The notes under the pieces are model-generated. The model did no database searches. It worked only from the letters and a program-made list of their open reading frames with translations, and was not told where the DNA came from. Below are positions 25,301 through 34,761 of a stretch of 64,000 nucleotides of DNA, one piece after another (positions within the stretch are counted from its first letter, which is position 1; each line of letters starts with the position of its first letter). Position numbers and translations under genes: made by a program. Source of the stretch: Tenrec ecaudatus (taxonomy: Eukaryota; Chordata; Mammalia; Afrosoricida; Tenrecidae); assembly GCF_050624435.1 (NCBI RefSeq), contig NC_134545.1, forward strand, positions 87,262,063-87,326,062, written 5' to 3'.

Positions 25301-28300
25301 GGAAGAGACCACCGTGCACCCAGGCACACACGCTGCTGTGGCCCAGCGTCTGCACACTTTACCAAGTGTCTCCAGGTGTTAGAAGTGTGTCTCTCTCACT
25401 AAAGGGTCTCCTCCCTCCAAGGGCTGTGTGTGCACCTTACTTGGGATAACAAAATAAGATATCACACCTGGCTCCTGGAGAGCGTGCCTGTCTTCCTCAT
25501 AATCATTATTGTTTCTACTGCTGTTTATCCAGAGCACAGGTCAGTTGTCTTATGTCTGCATCTGTACCAGCCTGGGAATTTGGCCCAACGCCCTCACGGG
25601 AAGGCATCTCGAGCATGGCTCTCTGGCCTTTCCACATGGCCAGTGTGGGTGTGAAGCAGCTGGCTGGCTGGGAGGCTTGGAACTGCAGCCCCACAGAGAC
25701 CCTCTTAGTTGAACAGGTAGCCAGGAGGCCTGTGACTACTTGGGGTGGGGATCACAGCTTTATAGAGCAGTGGTGAGCCCCTGACCCTCCCCACAGAGAA
25801 GAGAGAGGGGTCAAGTCCCGAGGAGGCAGACTTCTGGAGTTGGGAGCAGGAAAAGGGCCCCCACCCCACTATGCAGCCAGACCGCTGTGCCTGTGGTCCA
25901 GAGTCATCTCTTGATTCCTCTTCACCTGCAACTAGGAGAGATTGCCTCCCTCCCTGCAGCGTCTTGGGGAGGACCTAGTGAAATGACTGGGGGAGGGGGG
26001 CTCTCACGGTGCCTGGGGAGGCCCCAGAGCCTGCTGTTTTTGCCGCTGCCTTTACTCCTGCCGTGACCATGAGCAGACTCTATCTGTGGCAGAGCCCGGC
26101 TGCGAACTCCGTGGGGACCCAGTGAGTTCCAGGAGCACCAGGCCTCCCGAGTGAGCAAGGGCTTTTCCCACAGCTGCATCACAACAGTGAGTCTGTTCCT
26201 CACGAGAGCTCCGGAGCTGTCTGTCTCCTGCCCTGTTGTTGGGATCTGTTAGCATGCTCAGCTCCAGGTCTGAAATATACAAAGAACAGGGCCTGTTTGT
26301 TCAATCCCAGCTTCTAAGGTTTAGCTCCCAAAGGAAATTAAATTAGGTGCCTGGAGCTATGACAGTCTGTCGTGTTGCTTTGCAGGGAATGTCATCCTTA
26401 ATATCACGCAGTCCTCATGTATAATTTCCCCCCTTTAATCTTTTAAAAAATAATGCAGTTTCCAGCAGGACCCAGCAAGTCACCAAAAGTGAAAATTGAG
26501 GAGGCAAAGAGGTGTAAAAAGTCAGAGCCACTGGGATTTGTCCCCTTTTTTTGTTTTTCTTTGTGGGTTTTTTTTGGGGGGGGGTGGTTCTTGCCACCCT
26601 TCCGCTAACTGACTGCAAAGGCAGCCCCTCACTGAAGGTCCTGAGCCTGCTGGATGCACTGCTGCCCGCTCCCCCCCAGCACCAGGACCAGACCCTCGTC
26701 CACACGCTCCTCAGAGAAGCTCCCTGGGTGGCCCGTAGTCCCTCTAGCCTCTCCCCCTCTGCCTGACTCTTCTCGCCTCCTGCCTCACCTCAACTCGCAA
26801 CCATCACAGTGACAGTTAGACCTGTTTACCTCCCGCAGAAAGCCCCGCCCTCCAAAGTCTGTGTGGGCTCAAATCTGCCCCGCCCGCCCCACTGGAGCCA
26901 TTGTAACATCACTGGGTTTGAGGTATGCTTGTGTTTGTGCTAGCATTTGCAGAAATCGCAAGAAGCCCCAGAAACGCCAACAATATGAATGTGACTTTTA
27001 TGCCGCGCACACAGACCTGTGATCACTGGAAACTCTGGACTTTTGCTGGGGGAGTAGGCAGAGGTGGCAAGTGTACAGGTTGGGGGCGGGGCTGGGGGGA
27101 GAGAAGGATGGAGGAGAGGCTACCTCCCTGCCTGCATTCCCAGAGCTCCACCCAGGGCCAGGCCTAGCAGAGGTCTGGGGAATGCTTCTGAGACCTAAGG
27201 GGAAAATGCGTCAGTGAGTAAATAACTTGGGACTCCGAGTCCAGGATTTGAAAGCAGTTCTTAGGTTTGGTGCCCTCGCATGACAGCAGTGTGGTCTTGT
27301 CTCGTGATATTCGGCAAGTTCCCTAACCTCTCTGGGCCTTGGCCCTCTTCCATCAGGAGGGCTGACCGAGAGAAGATGCGAATGCCAGGGTGGTGGTGGT
27401 CCACTCCCTCCCTGCCCCAGCCCATCCATCCCCTTTTCTCTGAAGCCTTCCATCCCCTGAGTTCCCCAGTGACCCTGCTTGTCTGCTCTCCTTTCTCTGC
27501 CAAGTCTCTGTGTCCCAGGAGCCAATCCTGTTTGGAATGCCAGCTCTTCTGTGGTTTCCAGGGGAGCTTATCAGAGTGGGCACCTACTAGGGGAAATCTA
27601 CTGGGTATTTTTTCTTAAATTCTAGATTTCCATCCTTCTCACAGGAAGGGTTTTCCTCCCAGGAGCCCTCCCCTTTGTCCATGTCTCTATATCCACACAG
27701 GGTGCTCCGGGGCCCGCAGAGGAAGCCAGGGCACCCTGGCCAAGCAGACCCTGCGGAGAAAGGACCCTGAGAGTCTAGACTTTAGAGAGAGCAGTTGCAC
27801 CTTCCCCTTGGCTGTGAAAGCCCCTCAGGGACTGAGGGGGCCTGGCTGGCAGCACCCCTGAATAATGGGCTCAGACTGCCCAAGCTATCACTGGGAAGTG
27901 TGGAGAAGTCAGACCAGAGAAACCAAGTGGCAGAGCCAGCCTTGGGTGAGGAGTGAAGCAGGGCACCCGGGAATAACTCAGCAGCCACCGAGTGGGGCCA
28001 GTGAGGATAGGAGGCGGGTGGAGTGGGAGTGGGAATGGAGGGTCCCTTTCCCATCTGTAAACTGAGGGCGGTGTGTCCCCGGCCTCCCACATGACCGGCC
28101 TACACATTTGTGGATGTACCTTTGGGGCCATTTCCAAATTCCAGATGGGGCTGGCATCCCAAATCCAAACAGATTCCTTTTGTCCTACTAAGTGGCTGGG
28201 GAGGACCTGGGAGCCCGTGGGGCCAGGAGGGAGTTGGCGGCAGCTGTTCTCTGCCCCACCTCTACCCCCAGATTTTCTGCTCCCCTCCACCATGACACAG

Positions 28301-31300
28301 CAAGCAGCAGGATTGCCAGCCAGGAGACTGCCCGGTTTTTCTTTTAGGCGTCTTCATTTCTGGCTCCGTTATAGGGCCTGTGCCCCCTGCGCCCGCCCCC
28401 CCAGGTTTCTCCCCCTGCCCCAGGCCTCTGATATTGAGGAGGGGAGTCCAAGTACAGGGGCAGGAGCGGGTGCGGGGAGAAGCCAACCCTTGTGCCTACC
28501 CCTGGACCCGTCACCACTTATCACTACGGGGGGCTCAGACCCCCTCTGAGCCCAGAAGAAAGAGCCCTAGCTTGGCAGCCCATGTCTTAAAAAAAATAAA
28601 ATAAAAGCCTGCCTTGTGCCTCCTTCCCAGATTCTGTTGACTGAAGAGTTTGTAGAGAAAATGCTGGAGGACTTAGAAGATTTGACTTCTCCAGAGGAAG
28701 TAAGCCTGTTTGATTCTCTCTGACAGTGGGCTCCAGTCTCCAGGAGCCTGTGCACGTCTGTGCGTGCGTGTGCATGTGTGCATGCGTGAGTGGGGGTGGG
28801 GTAGGGTGGCTGCAGCGGGTGCCTCTCTGAGGTCCCCCCAGGGGACCAGTTGGGGAGGAGACACCCCCCCCCTCGCGCTGCAGAGATGCCAGATCACCCC
28901 ACAGCTCCCGGCCCCGGCCCACAGCCCACAGCCCCTGTAAGGACATTCAGCAAGTGGAATTGCCAACCTCTGAGAACCTAACTGCAGAGGCAGCCAGGAC
29001 TTCAGGCTAGCGAGAGTTCCACCCCCTCGTCACTGTGTTCTCTGGCAAGTTCTGAACAGAAAGCCCATGTCTGCTGCCAGAGAACATTCCACTGGGCAGT
29101 TCTGGTGGGCAGCGAGGGACTCCTCTCTTGCTTAGGGCCACCCAGGAATCAGTTACCCTTCCCCTCCCTCCTAGCCTCTTCCCAGCCTGAGATCACAGCC
29201 AGAGGCTGTGGCAGGCAGGTGGGGCTTAAGCCGCACCCCATCCCCCCATGGCCGGCCACCCCTCTGGGGCACATGAACAGAGTCCATAATCCCCTTTGTT
29301 TTGCTTCCTTGTTCCCAGCATCCTCATTTGCAGGGACTTACCTCATTCTGGAAAGTCCCTTCCCCTCCCCCAGCCTGCTGCTCACCAATGCCCCAGTGGG
29401 ATCTGCACCTTTGTCGCTTTCAAGCCCTGGTGGATTAGTGGAACCTCACAAGCTAGCCCCCATGCTAGAAAGGCCCCCGCCATGCCACCCCCACCCTCAC
29501 CCCACTCCCAAGGCAGAGACAGACCCTTCCCTTGCCCTTTCTGTCTGGATCTGTTTGAGAGACACTCCTTCACCTCCCAGGGCCCAATAGAACTGGTGCT
29601 GGCACCCACAGGCCCCTGCCAGTGAAGAGGCTGAGAGGGGCTCAGGGAGAGTGAGGCAGAGCAGGGCGGGGTGGGGCGGACCTGGTCTCCCAAGGAACAG
29701 GAACTCCCCAGAGCCTGAGGCCAGCCCTAAGAGGCTAGTGTCCCCTCTGTCCTGTGGGATGCCACTTGATAAAGTCATTCATCCATGCATTCACCAAGCA
29801 GGCACCCAGCACCCAGCCTGTAGCAGCCCTGGTGCCAGCCCCTCAGCCCCCACCAGGCTCCTCACTTGAGGCCCAGCTCCCCATGTAGCCCTGCCAGAGC
29901 CAGCTGCCCAGAACCGCTTCCGGAGAGGTCTGTCACCGTGAGATGGCGCTGTGCCAGACCACTGCTTTGAGCCTGGGTGTTGAGGGGACGGGGGGGGGGG
30001 GGGTCCAGCCCGGGCAGGAGAGCCAGGGGGAGCTCAAGAAAGTAGGTCACTGAAAATGACTTCTTCCCCCATCCCTGTCCAGAAGCTGTCCCCCACACCC
30101 TGCCTCACTCACCAATTGGGTTCTGGCATGGCCAGTCCCTGTCAGAGGGAGGGAGCCAGCAGGAAGTTCCAGGCCTGCCCACTTGTAGCCCAGCCACCAC
30201 TGGTCTGGTCTCTCCCCTTCAGCCTGGACATGACTCCTTGCTCATCCCTGAGAAACTGGGAGACACAAAACACAAACCTTGTATCTGCACTCCAGTAGCT
30301 GTCCCAGCCCAGGGGCACCAGCTGTGTGCCAAGCCACATGGTGCAGGGGAGCCCAGTAGGGCAGCCGCACCCCACCCTTCGGCCAGGCCAGCAGTTCCTG
30401 CGCCAGTGGGAGAGCCCACACTATAGGCCAGCAGGTCTCAACCTGTGGGTCTCGACAGGGGGGGCGAATGACTCTTTCACAGGGGTCACCGAAGACCATC
30501 AGAAAACACATCAATATTTCACAATATAAACTTACATATTGTTTTGTGATTAATCAGTATGCTTTAATTATTTTAAATTATGTTCAATTTGTAACAATGA
30601 AAATACATCCTGCATATCAGATATTGACATGACAATTCACCACAGTAGCAAAATGACAGTGATGAAGTAGCAACGAAAATAATTTTATGCTTGGGGATCA
30701 CCCCAACATGAGGAACTGTATTAAAGGGTCGAGGCATTAGGAAGGTTGAGAACCACTGCTATAGGCAAAGCGATGATTCCTGGGCTGGGGCAGGAAGACC
30801 CTTCAAGCTGGTGGCCTTGGCTGAGAAGGAGTCCAAGGGAGCAGGCTAGAAGTTGCTCTCCTCCCCACCCCCACCCCTCAGAATCCACATTGTGGAACTG
30901 ACTCTGGGGCTAAGCCAGGACCCCCTTCCCTTTGGACCCTTTGGCAAAGGCCACAAGTTCCAGGATCCTTCCCACAGCAGCCTCAGAAAGAGAGGCCATG
31001 GCCCGGGCAGGACCACAGGGTCCCAGACCTCAAGCCACTTCCCTGTAGCACAGGCAGCCTCCCCCTCCATCCTCCAGCCCCCATCCTCCAGCGCCAGGGG
31101 CCTCCGGGAGCAGATTCCTTACATGCTTGTGGCCGGAGGCAGAACCAAGGAAGTGAGAGGAGAGGAGGTCAGCAGAGTCAAGAAAGAGTTAGAAAACAGG
31201 CCTCCTCCAGCCCTGGTTAATGATTGTCAGGGTGCGGGGCTGCCAGGGTCAGCAACTACAGCAGCTTAGCCCCGGCTGCCCAACTGGGCCGAGCGTTGGG

Positions 31301-31554
31301 AATGACCAAAGCCCAGCAACCCCGCGGCTTGTCTTGCCCCCCAGCACACCTGGGCAGAGGAAGGCCTGGGTCTGGGCCAGGGGCCTTGCCCGAGGAGGCG
31401 GACGTGTGCCTCCGGCCTGCTATCCTCTTGCAGCTTTCTGCTAACCTTGTCTCCCCCTCCGCAGGCCAAACTTCCAAAAGAGTACAGCTGGCCTGAGAAG
31501 AAGCTGAAGGTCTCCATCCTGCCTGATGTGGTGTTTGACAGCCCGCTGCACTAG
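356..31554 (+). CDS. SUFU: SUFU, suppressor of fused homolog (exons 5-12; 5' part outside window)
   Basis: SUFU is the cytoplasmic and nuclear negative regulator of vertebrate Hedgehog signalling. It binds GLI1-3, holds them in the cytosol and promotes GLI repressor formation. Joined exons are 356-441, 634-706, 3516-3669, 5324-5435, 18509-18643, 20278-20416, 28631-28699 and 31465-31554 (stop TAG 31552-31554). They give 285 codons, residues 200-484 of a 484-residue protein, with GT-AG introns throughout and one open frame. The segment covers the end of the N-terminal SUFU domain, the acidic disordered linker with DDEDSR, and the C-terminal domain ending in DSPLH. Lys257 (exon 7) and Ser342/Ser346/Ser352 (exon 9), the known ubiquitination and phosphorylation sites of human SUFU, are all present. 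Exon sizes 86, 73, 154, 112, 135, 139, 69 and 90 equal the human ones as I remember them. Exons 1-4 lie upstream of the window. Confidence 0.97.
634..706 (+). CDS. SUFU: SUFU exon 6
   Basis: 73 nt, acceptor CCACAG before 634, donor GTATGT from 707. It encodes AGGPWLITDMRRGETIFEID and following residues at the end of the N-terminal domain. The preceding intron is only 192 bp. Confidence 0.95.
707..3515 (+). other. SUFU intron 6
   Basis: 2.8 kb of GC-rich intron. It holds one AfroSINE (about 1024-1210) and a weak MIR-like stretch near 2308-2372. Nothing else recognised. Confidence 0.8.
1024..1210 (+). mobile_element. AfroSINE
   Basis: GAGCCCTGGTGG head, CTGCCAACCACAAGGTCAGC tRNA-like part and a CTTTGAGTCGGGATTGACCG tail. 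This order is that of AfroSINE, a SINE confined to afrotherian mammals. Confidence 0.85.
3516..3669 (+). CDS. SUFU: SUFU exon 7
   Basis: 154 nt, acceptor AAGCAG before 3516, donor GTGGGC from 3670. It encodes ERVDKGIETDGSNLSG onward; the lysine of ERVDK is residue 257. It continues into the acidic linker RPPEDDEDSRSICIG and ends in the SGK codons that start the disordered region. Confidence 0.95.
3670..5323 (+). other. SUFU intron 7
   Basis: 1.65 kb intron in which I recognise no repeat or functional element. Confidence 0.75.
5324..5435 (+). CDS. SUFU: SUFU exon 8
   Basis: 112 nt, acceptor ATTGCAG before 5324, donor GTAAGT from 5436. It encodes the linker segment with RETLRRGLEINSKPILPP and NPQRQNGLSHDRAP between the two folded domains. 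Confidence 0.95.
7783..7848 (-). mobile_element. MIR SINE fragment, reverse
   Basis: CTAGATGAGGAAATAGATGC and CACTTGCCTAGAGCTAGCTG suggest a reversed MIR core. Confidence 0.35.
8441..8518 (+). repeat. Decayed minisatellite, period about 16 bp, five units
   Basis: Five successive units built on TCACTTAGAGACTG. Variants include CTTAGAAACT and TTTAGAGACTG. One unit is 14 bp, the others 16. Confidence 0.7.
8683..8862 (-). mobile_element. SPIN-type non-autonomous hAT element, 180 bp
   Basis: It begins CAGTGGTTCTCAACC and ends GGTTGAAAACCGCTG. The subterminal sequence (TACAGTTCC, TTGTGGTGAC, CCATAAAGTTATTTTC) is the reverse of the 30429 copy. The flanking 8 bp no longer match clearly. Confidence 0.8.
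9006..9056 (+). mobile_element. AfroSINE/RTE 3' tail fragment
   Basis: CAGTGAGTCAGAATCAACTT followed by GATGACAACAGG is the shared AfroSINE/RTE tail. The body is missing. It lies 144 bp after a SPIN copy. Confidence 0.65.
13375..13440 (+). mobile_element. MIR SINE fragment
   Basis: CATTGTGCGACCTTGAACTA and CTGAGTTTCAGTGG fit the MIR core. Short. Confidence 0.35.
14546..14560 (+). repeat. Poly-G run (15 G)
   Basis: Uninterrupted G tract in SUFU intron 8. Confidence 0.85.
15795..15885 (-). mobile_element. MIR SINE fragment, reverse
   Basis: GCTTAGCCAAGGTCACGCAG and GGCCTGGGACTCAGGTCTCC read as the reversed MIR core. Confidence 0.4.
16223..16332 (+). repeat. Compound TG/AG microsatellite
   Basis: Interrupted TG repeats, then 23 pure TG units (16261-16306), then 13 AG units (16307-16332). 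Long alternating purine-pyrimidine followed by a purine-only run. Confidence 0.95.
16594..16607 (+). promoter_or_regulatory. Possible RFX X-box
   Basis: GTTACCAAGGTGAC matches the RFX X-box form (GTTACC, two spacer bases, GGTGAC) in a lower-GC part of SUFU intron 8. Motif match only. Confidence 0.3.
17281..17340 (+). mobile_element. AfroSINE/RTE 3' tail fragment
   Basis: CAGGGTCACTATGAGCCGGA, then ACCAACCCGATGGCAACGAG and a TTTGG-rich end. Only the 3' tail is convincing. Confidence 0.65.
18215..18320 (+). mobile_element. MIR SINE fragment
   Basis: AGCTGCACCTACCAGCTGTG, GGGCAGATAACTCAACC and CCATAAAGTGGGCATGG fit the MIR core. Confidence 0.5.
18509..18643 (+). CDS. SUFU: SUFU exon 9
   Basis: 135 nt, acceptor TTCCCAG before 18509, donor GTGAGC from 18644. 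It encodes SRKDSLESDSST, which carries Ser342 and Ser346 (PKA/GSK3 sites in human SUFU) and Ser352. It then enters the C-terminal domain (HELIRTRQLESVHLKFNQES). Confidence 0.96.
18644..20277 (+). other. SUFU intron 9
   Basis: 1.6 kb GC-rich intron. Apart from a faint MIR-like piece near 19940-20005, nothing recognised. Confidence 0.7.
20278..20416 (+). CDS. SUFU: SUFU exon 10
   Basis: 139 nt, acceptor TCCCCAG before 20278, donor GTGAGG from 20417. It encodes GRLLHGRHFTYKSITGDMAI onward to AAHGPWLQ, the core of the C-terminal domain. Confidence 0.96.
21560..21790. promoter_or_regulatory. AT-rich candidate conserved non-coding element
   Basis: About 230 bp of unusually AT-rich unique sequence in GC-rich SUFU intron 10, with no repeat signature I recognise. 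Conservation is assumed, not measured. Confidence 0.25.
23682..23712 (+). repeat. Poly-G run (22 G, A, 8 G)
   Basis: An extreme homopurine tract in SUFU intron 10 that could fold as a G-quadruplex. The exact length may carry sequencing error. Confidence 0.85.
25104..25195 (+). mobile_element. Partial AfroSINE
   Basis: GGTACAGTGGCTAATGCTCT, GGCCAGCAGTTCAAACCC and ACCAGCCACCC form the tRNA-derived 5' half. The 3' tail is absent. A possible reverse fragment lies just upstream at 25050-25100. Confidence 0.65.
27245..27360 (+). mobile_element. MIR SINE fragment
   Basis: GTGTGGTCTTGTCTCGTG, GGCAAGTTCCCTAACCTCTC and TGGGCCTTGGCCC fit the MIR core. Confidence 0.45.
28631..28699 (+). CDS. SUFU: SUFU exon 11
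   Basis: 69 nt, acceptor TTCCCAG before 28631, donor GTAAGC from 28700. It encodes the acidic helix ILLTEEFVEKMLEDLEDLTS then PEE. It is a symmetric exon of 23 codons. Confidence 0.96.
29990..30003 (+). repeat. Poly-G run (14 G)
   Basis: Uninterrupted G tract in SUFU intron 11. Confidence 0.85.
30429..30758 (+). mobile_element. SPIN-type non-autonomous hAT element, 330 bp, with perfect TSD
   Basis: It begins CAGCAGGTCTCAACC and ends GGTTGAGAACCACTG, giving 15-bp terminal inverted repeats of the SPIN family. It is flanked on both sides by the same 8 bp, CTATAGGC (30421-30428 and 30759-30766), the target-site duplication size of hAT transposases. The interior is AT-rich and has no transposase frame, so it is a MITE-like derivative mobilised in trans. 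Confidence 0.9.
31465..31554 (+). CDS. SUFU: SUFU exon 12, coding part
   Basis: Acceptor CTCCGCAG before 31465; 29 codons (456-484) and TAG at 31552-31554. It encodes AKLPKEYSWPEKKLKVSILP and DVVFDSPLH. The first codon is Ala here; from memory the human residue is Phe. Confidence 0.95.
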   Translation, partial: AKLPKEYSWPEKKLKVSILPDVVFDSPLH

Positions 31555-31639
31555 CCGGGGCGGGGCCCTACGGGGCCTCGGGGGCCCAGCCGCTCCCCAG
31601 TGACTTCAGTGCAACAGCAGCAGAACTGAGAGGCTCGAA

Positions 31640-31645
31640 AATAAA
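31640..31645 (+). terminator. SUFU: Proximal AATAAA in SUFU 3' UTR
   Basis: Canonical hexamer 86 bases after the stop codon. It may be an alternative short 3' end; use cannot be judged from sequence. Confidence 0.3.
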
Positions 31646-34327
31646 AGGAGACGTATGAGGATGACTGTGCAGTCCGGTGGGTGCCGGACCCAGGCCGCCG
31701 GCCCTGCCGACCTCCCGCTCCGGGGCTGCTTCCACGCAGCCAGCCAAGCCACGACCCTGCTGGCCCGTGAGTGGGTCTTGCTGCAGCACCAGGATCTGGT
31801 TTGTGATTTGAAACTGCACCCTCGATGTGCCCCCTGGGTTCAGACAGGTGACCCCCTCACCTGCCCCTGCCGGGAGGAAGGGGTCCACGGGCCAGGCACG
31901 GCTGTGGCTCGGCCTCACTCAGCTCCAGAGCCATGGGAGTACGGCGCCGCTGGCCACAGAACAGTGCCTCCCAGTGTGCTTGGTCTTCTTCATCCTTATT
32001 TTATTTTTCAGAAACTGGATGATGTCTTACTGCTCTGCAGAGATGTCCGGAAGCTTTGTATATAATGTTTAAAAAAAAAAAAAGAACTTTATTCCCAGGT
32101 GAATTTTAACCTTTCCGAGGACAGAGACCAGCACCACAGGAGAAAAGGTGCCTGGCACATACTGGGCAGCCCCGGCCTGCAAGAGCCCGCCTCCTCTTCG
32201 CAGAGTGAACTCAGGGCCGCGGGGGCGGGGGGGGGGGCAGGGGGTGCTGTGTGTCCTGAGACACACTCCCCCTTGTAGCCTTGAGCCCCATGCAGCTGGG
32301 GCCAGGAAGGGGGTCTACTTCTCCCGTGAACTAGGACTTCTCCCGAGGGTCATCTGCCTCCTTTTCTGGCTTTGTCACCCAACCAGGTCCACCTGGGAGA
32401 GCGTGAGGCCTTGTCCCTTACAGACTGCCCCCTCTTGCCGCTCAGGGCCTGGGTCTCAGCTTTCTGGTCACCTCCATCCTATTTCCCAGGCTCCTGGGCC
32501 TGCCAACCTCAGACTGACTCCTAAAGCAGCGGCAGCAATGGATCCCTCCCTTTGGTTTTGTAAGCACCGCACTGTCCCCCTCCCACGCACCCTGCATCCT
32601 TTTCATTCTCATCTTTCCTCCCCATTCTTTGGCCTGACTCCTCCTCTGTGTCCTTCACCCCAAAGACTGCAGATCGCAGGAGCTTCCAAAGCCCTTGGTT
32701 TGGGAATGGGGTTCCTCTTGGATTGCCTCCCACCCCGGACCCAGGGTCAGCAAGACCCTTTCTTGCTCCTAAGCCCCCTGATACTGCAACTTTAAGATCA
32801 CACCCACCTTCCTGCAAGCAGCCATCTTGTCTGCCAGGGACCCTGCAGAGGGCTGTCACTGCCCTGGCCTCTCCCACTGCGCACATACAGGCAGTTCAGG
32901 GCCACAGGGCCCGCTGGTGATAGATCCAGGAGGTCCTTGCCTGGGCTCTCCAGGACAGGAGGGACAAGCTTGGGCCAGCCTCTCCCAGGCAGATACCGCT
33001 GGAGGGGTACAGAGAGGAGGAGCTTCCCCTGGCCTGATGCAATGCGGGCAGCAACTGTGCCTTCTACTGCCCGGAGAACTTTTCTAAAAGGCCACTTCCT
33101 GTCCACCCACCCACCACCCAGCCCTGCCTCTGAAGCTCTCGTATGGTTACATTTTGTGGACGGGGAGATGCCATTAGTTTGCCTCCTTTTCTTGCCACCC
33201 TGACCTACCTCTCCTTGAGTCTTCTCCCAGGGACCTGCCAACGGCTTCCTACAGCAGGATGAGCTGCCTGGTTCTCAGGGGGAGGAGGGCATTTTATGAG
33301 CTCAGCTGGGTCATGGGTGAAAGGCAGCTGATTGGGACCTGTGTGGACTGGTCAGCCTCACCTACAGCCAGATTCCAGCTGGGGCCAGGCCTCCACCTCC
33401 TTCCTATGGTGCACTGTTGAGGGACGGGAACGGTGGCCGCCTGCCCATCTCCCACCTGGTCTCCTTTCCTTTGGGTGGCGGTTCCTTCCCAGAGGTCTCA
33501 GGATCCATAGTTGGGACCCAGACTCTCACTGATGATCGGGCTAGGCCTAGCATGTGCCACTGGGCTCAGTGCCCCAAGTATGTGCAAGGGGGTTCACATG
33601 CTGCAGGTTTCTGGGCGCTCCTCCTTCATTGTGGGGCAGAGAGGTAGGGCAGTTCCCATCTCCCTTTGGCTCTTAGGCCCCCCAACACTTGCCCCTCCAG
33701 GTCCCCAGTGCTGGTGCTGGAGCCTCTGGAAAGAGGCACCTCTGCCGTGTTCACCTGTTGTGTAAGGGGGACTCGTGCCCCTCACCCCCAGGTCCAGTGT
33801 GGGTGGAAAGCTGGCAGAACCAGCTGCCATCTCAAGGGTATGGGTCTCAGGTCTGGCTGGGGAGCTGTTGCCTCTCCCTGTCCTCCTCTCCCCTTCCAGA
33901 CGAAGGGCCCCAAGGTGGGGACTGGGGACGCCTTGAATGGAGTCTACAAAGGCTAGAGCAGTCTTGAGACTGCGTGTGGAGCAGAGGGGGCCCCTGAAGG
34001 CCGCTGCCCCTATGGGGCAGATCTGTAGCCAACTCCCTAGACCCTATTTTTGTATCTGGTTGTCTGTCCTCTCTGACTGCCAGGCCCTCCCGGCCAAGTG
34101 AGTCACCTGGCCTCGGGTTGCGTCAGGCGCCCTGTAGAAAAATCCCTTTTGTACAAGAACCTGAACGCTGCCACCAGCAGACTTTTGTAAAATTTTCTAT
34201 TTGTTTCTAATGTCAGCAGCGATGCGCGTCCTGGGGGCTGCGTCAGCCTGGGACTTTTGTAAGGATTTTTGGGTGACTCAGCTGTCCTCTCCGCCCCGCC
34301 CGCTCCTCTTCCATGTAATCTAAGTGC

Positions 34328-34333
34328 ATTAAA
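34328..34333 (+). terminator. SUFU: Polyadenylation signal ATTAAA, probable SUFU transcript end
   Basis: The ATTAAA hexamer is followed 15-35 bases later by a GU-rich stretch (GTGTCTGTGTCCTGTG), as expected of a cleavage site with a downstream element. Repeat-rich intergenic DNA starts shortly after. Confidence 0.7.
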
Positions 34334-34563
34334 CATATTTGCAGAAGTGTCTGTGTCCTGTGCTCTTTGCCGGCTGCCTGGAGTTGGAGAGCAGCAAACG
34401 GGGGCAGACTCATCCACATAGGAGTGGGGAGGGCCCCAAGCCCTGATGTTGGCAATGAAGGGGGTATCGAGCTACAGGATCAAGCAGCTGGTAATGCTTT
34501 GGTCATGCCAGAGTGACTTGGCAGAGACAGGCCCTCCCTCACTGGTTCTGAGTTCCTCGAAGG

Positions 34564-34761
34564 CAGCAGTTCTCAACCTGTGGGTCACGACCCCTTGGAG
34601 TGGGGGTCGAACAACCCTGTCACAGGAGTCACCAGATTGATAACAGGAGCACAATAACAGTTAAGAAGTAGCAACGAAAATACTTTTATGGTTGGGGGGG
34701 GGGTCACCACAACATGAACTGTGTTCAAGGGTCACAGCATGAGGAAGGTTGAGAACCACTG
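34564..34761 (+). mobile_element. SPIN-type non-autonomous hAT element, 198 bp
   Basis: It begins CAGCAGTTCTCAACC, ends GGTTGAGAACCACTG and is in the same orientation as the 30429 copy, with internal sequence lost. Flanks CTCGAAGG and TTCCAAGG agree at 6 of 8 positions, a decayed target-site duplication. Confidence 0.85.

Larger units (their letters stand above)
20417..28630 (+). other. SUFU intron 10
   Basis: 8.2 kb. It holds an AT-rich patch at 21560-21790, a 22-base poly-G run at 23682-23703, a partial AfroSINE at 25104-25195, an MIR piece near 27245-27360 and two lower-GC blocks (26280-26440, 26885-27020) that may be conserved non-coding DNA. The rest is unassigned GC-rich intron. Confidence 0.75.
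28700..31464 (+). other. SUFU intron 11
   Basis: 2.8 kb with a TG-rich low-complexity stretch near 28750-28795, a G14 run (29990-30003) and the longest SPIN copy (30429-30758). Confidence 0.8.
31555..34345 (+). other. SUFU: SUFU 3' UTR
   Basis: About 2.8 kb of non-coding DNA after the SUFU stop, free of recognisable interspersed repeats, ending at a good polyadenylation signal (ATTAAA 34328-34333). An early AATAAA at 31640-31645 could give a short isoform. The length fits the long 3' UTR of mammalian SUFU. No coding frame I recognise occurs inside it. The exact cleavage point is inferred. Confidence 0.75.

Noticed and set aside
30429..30758. Considered as a rodent-type URR1 element
   Set aside because: URR1 and SPIN share similar ends, but the AfroSINE background makes a rodent impossible. 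SPIN in tenrec explains both.
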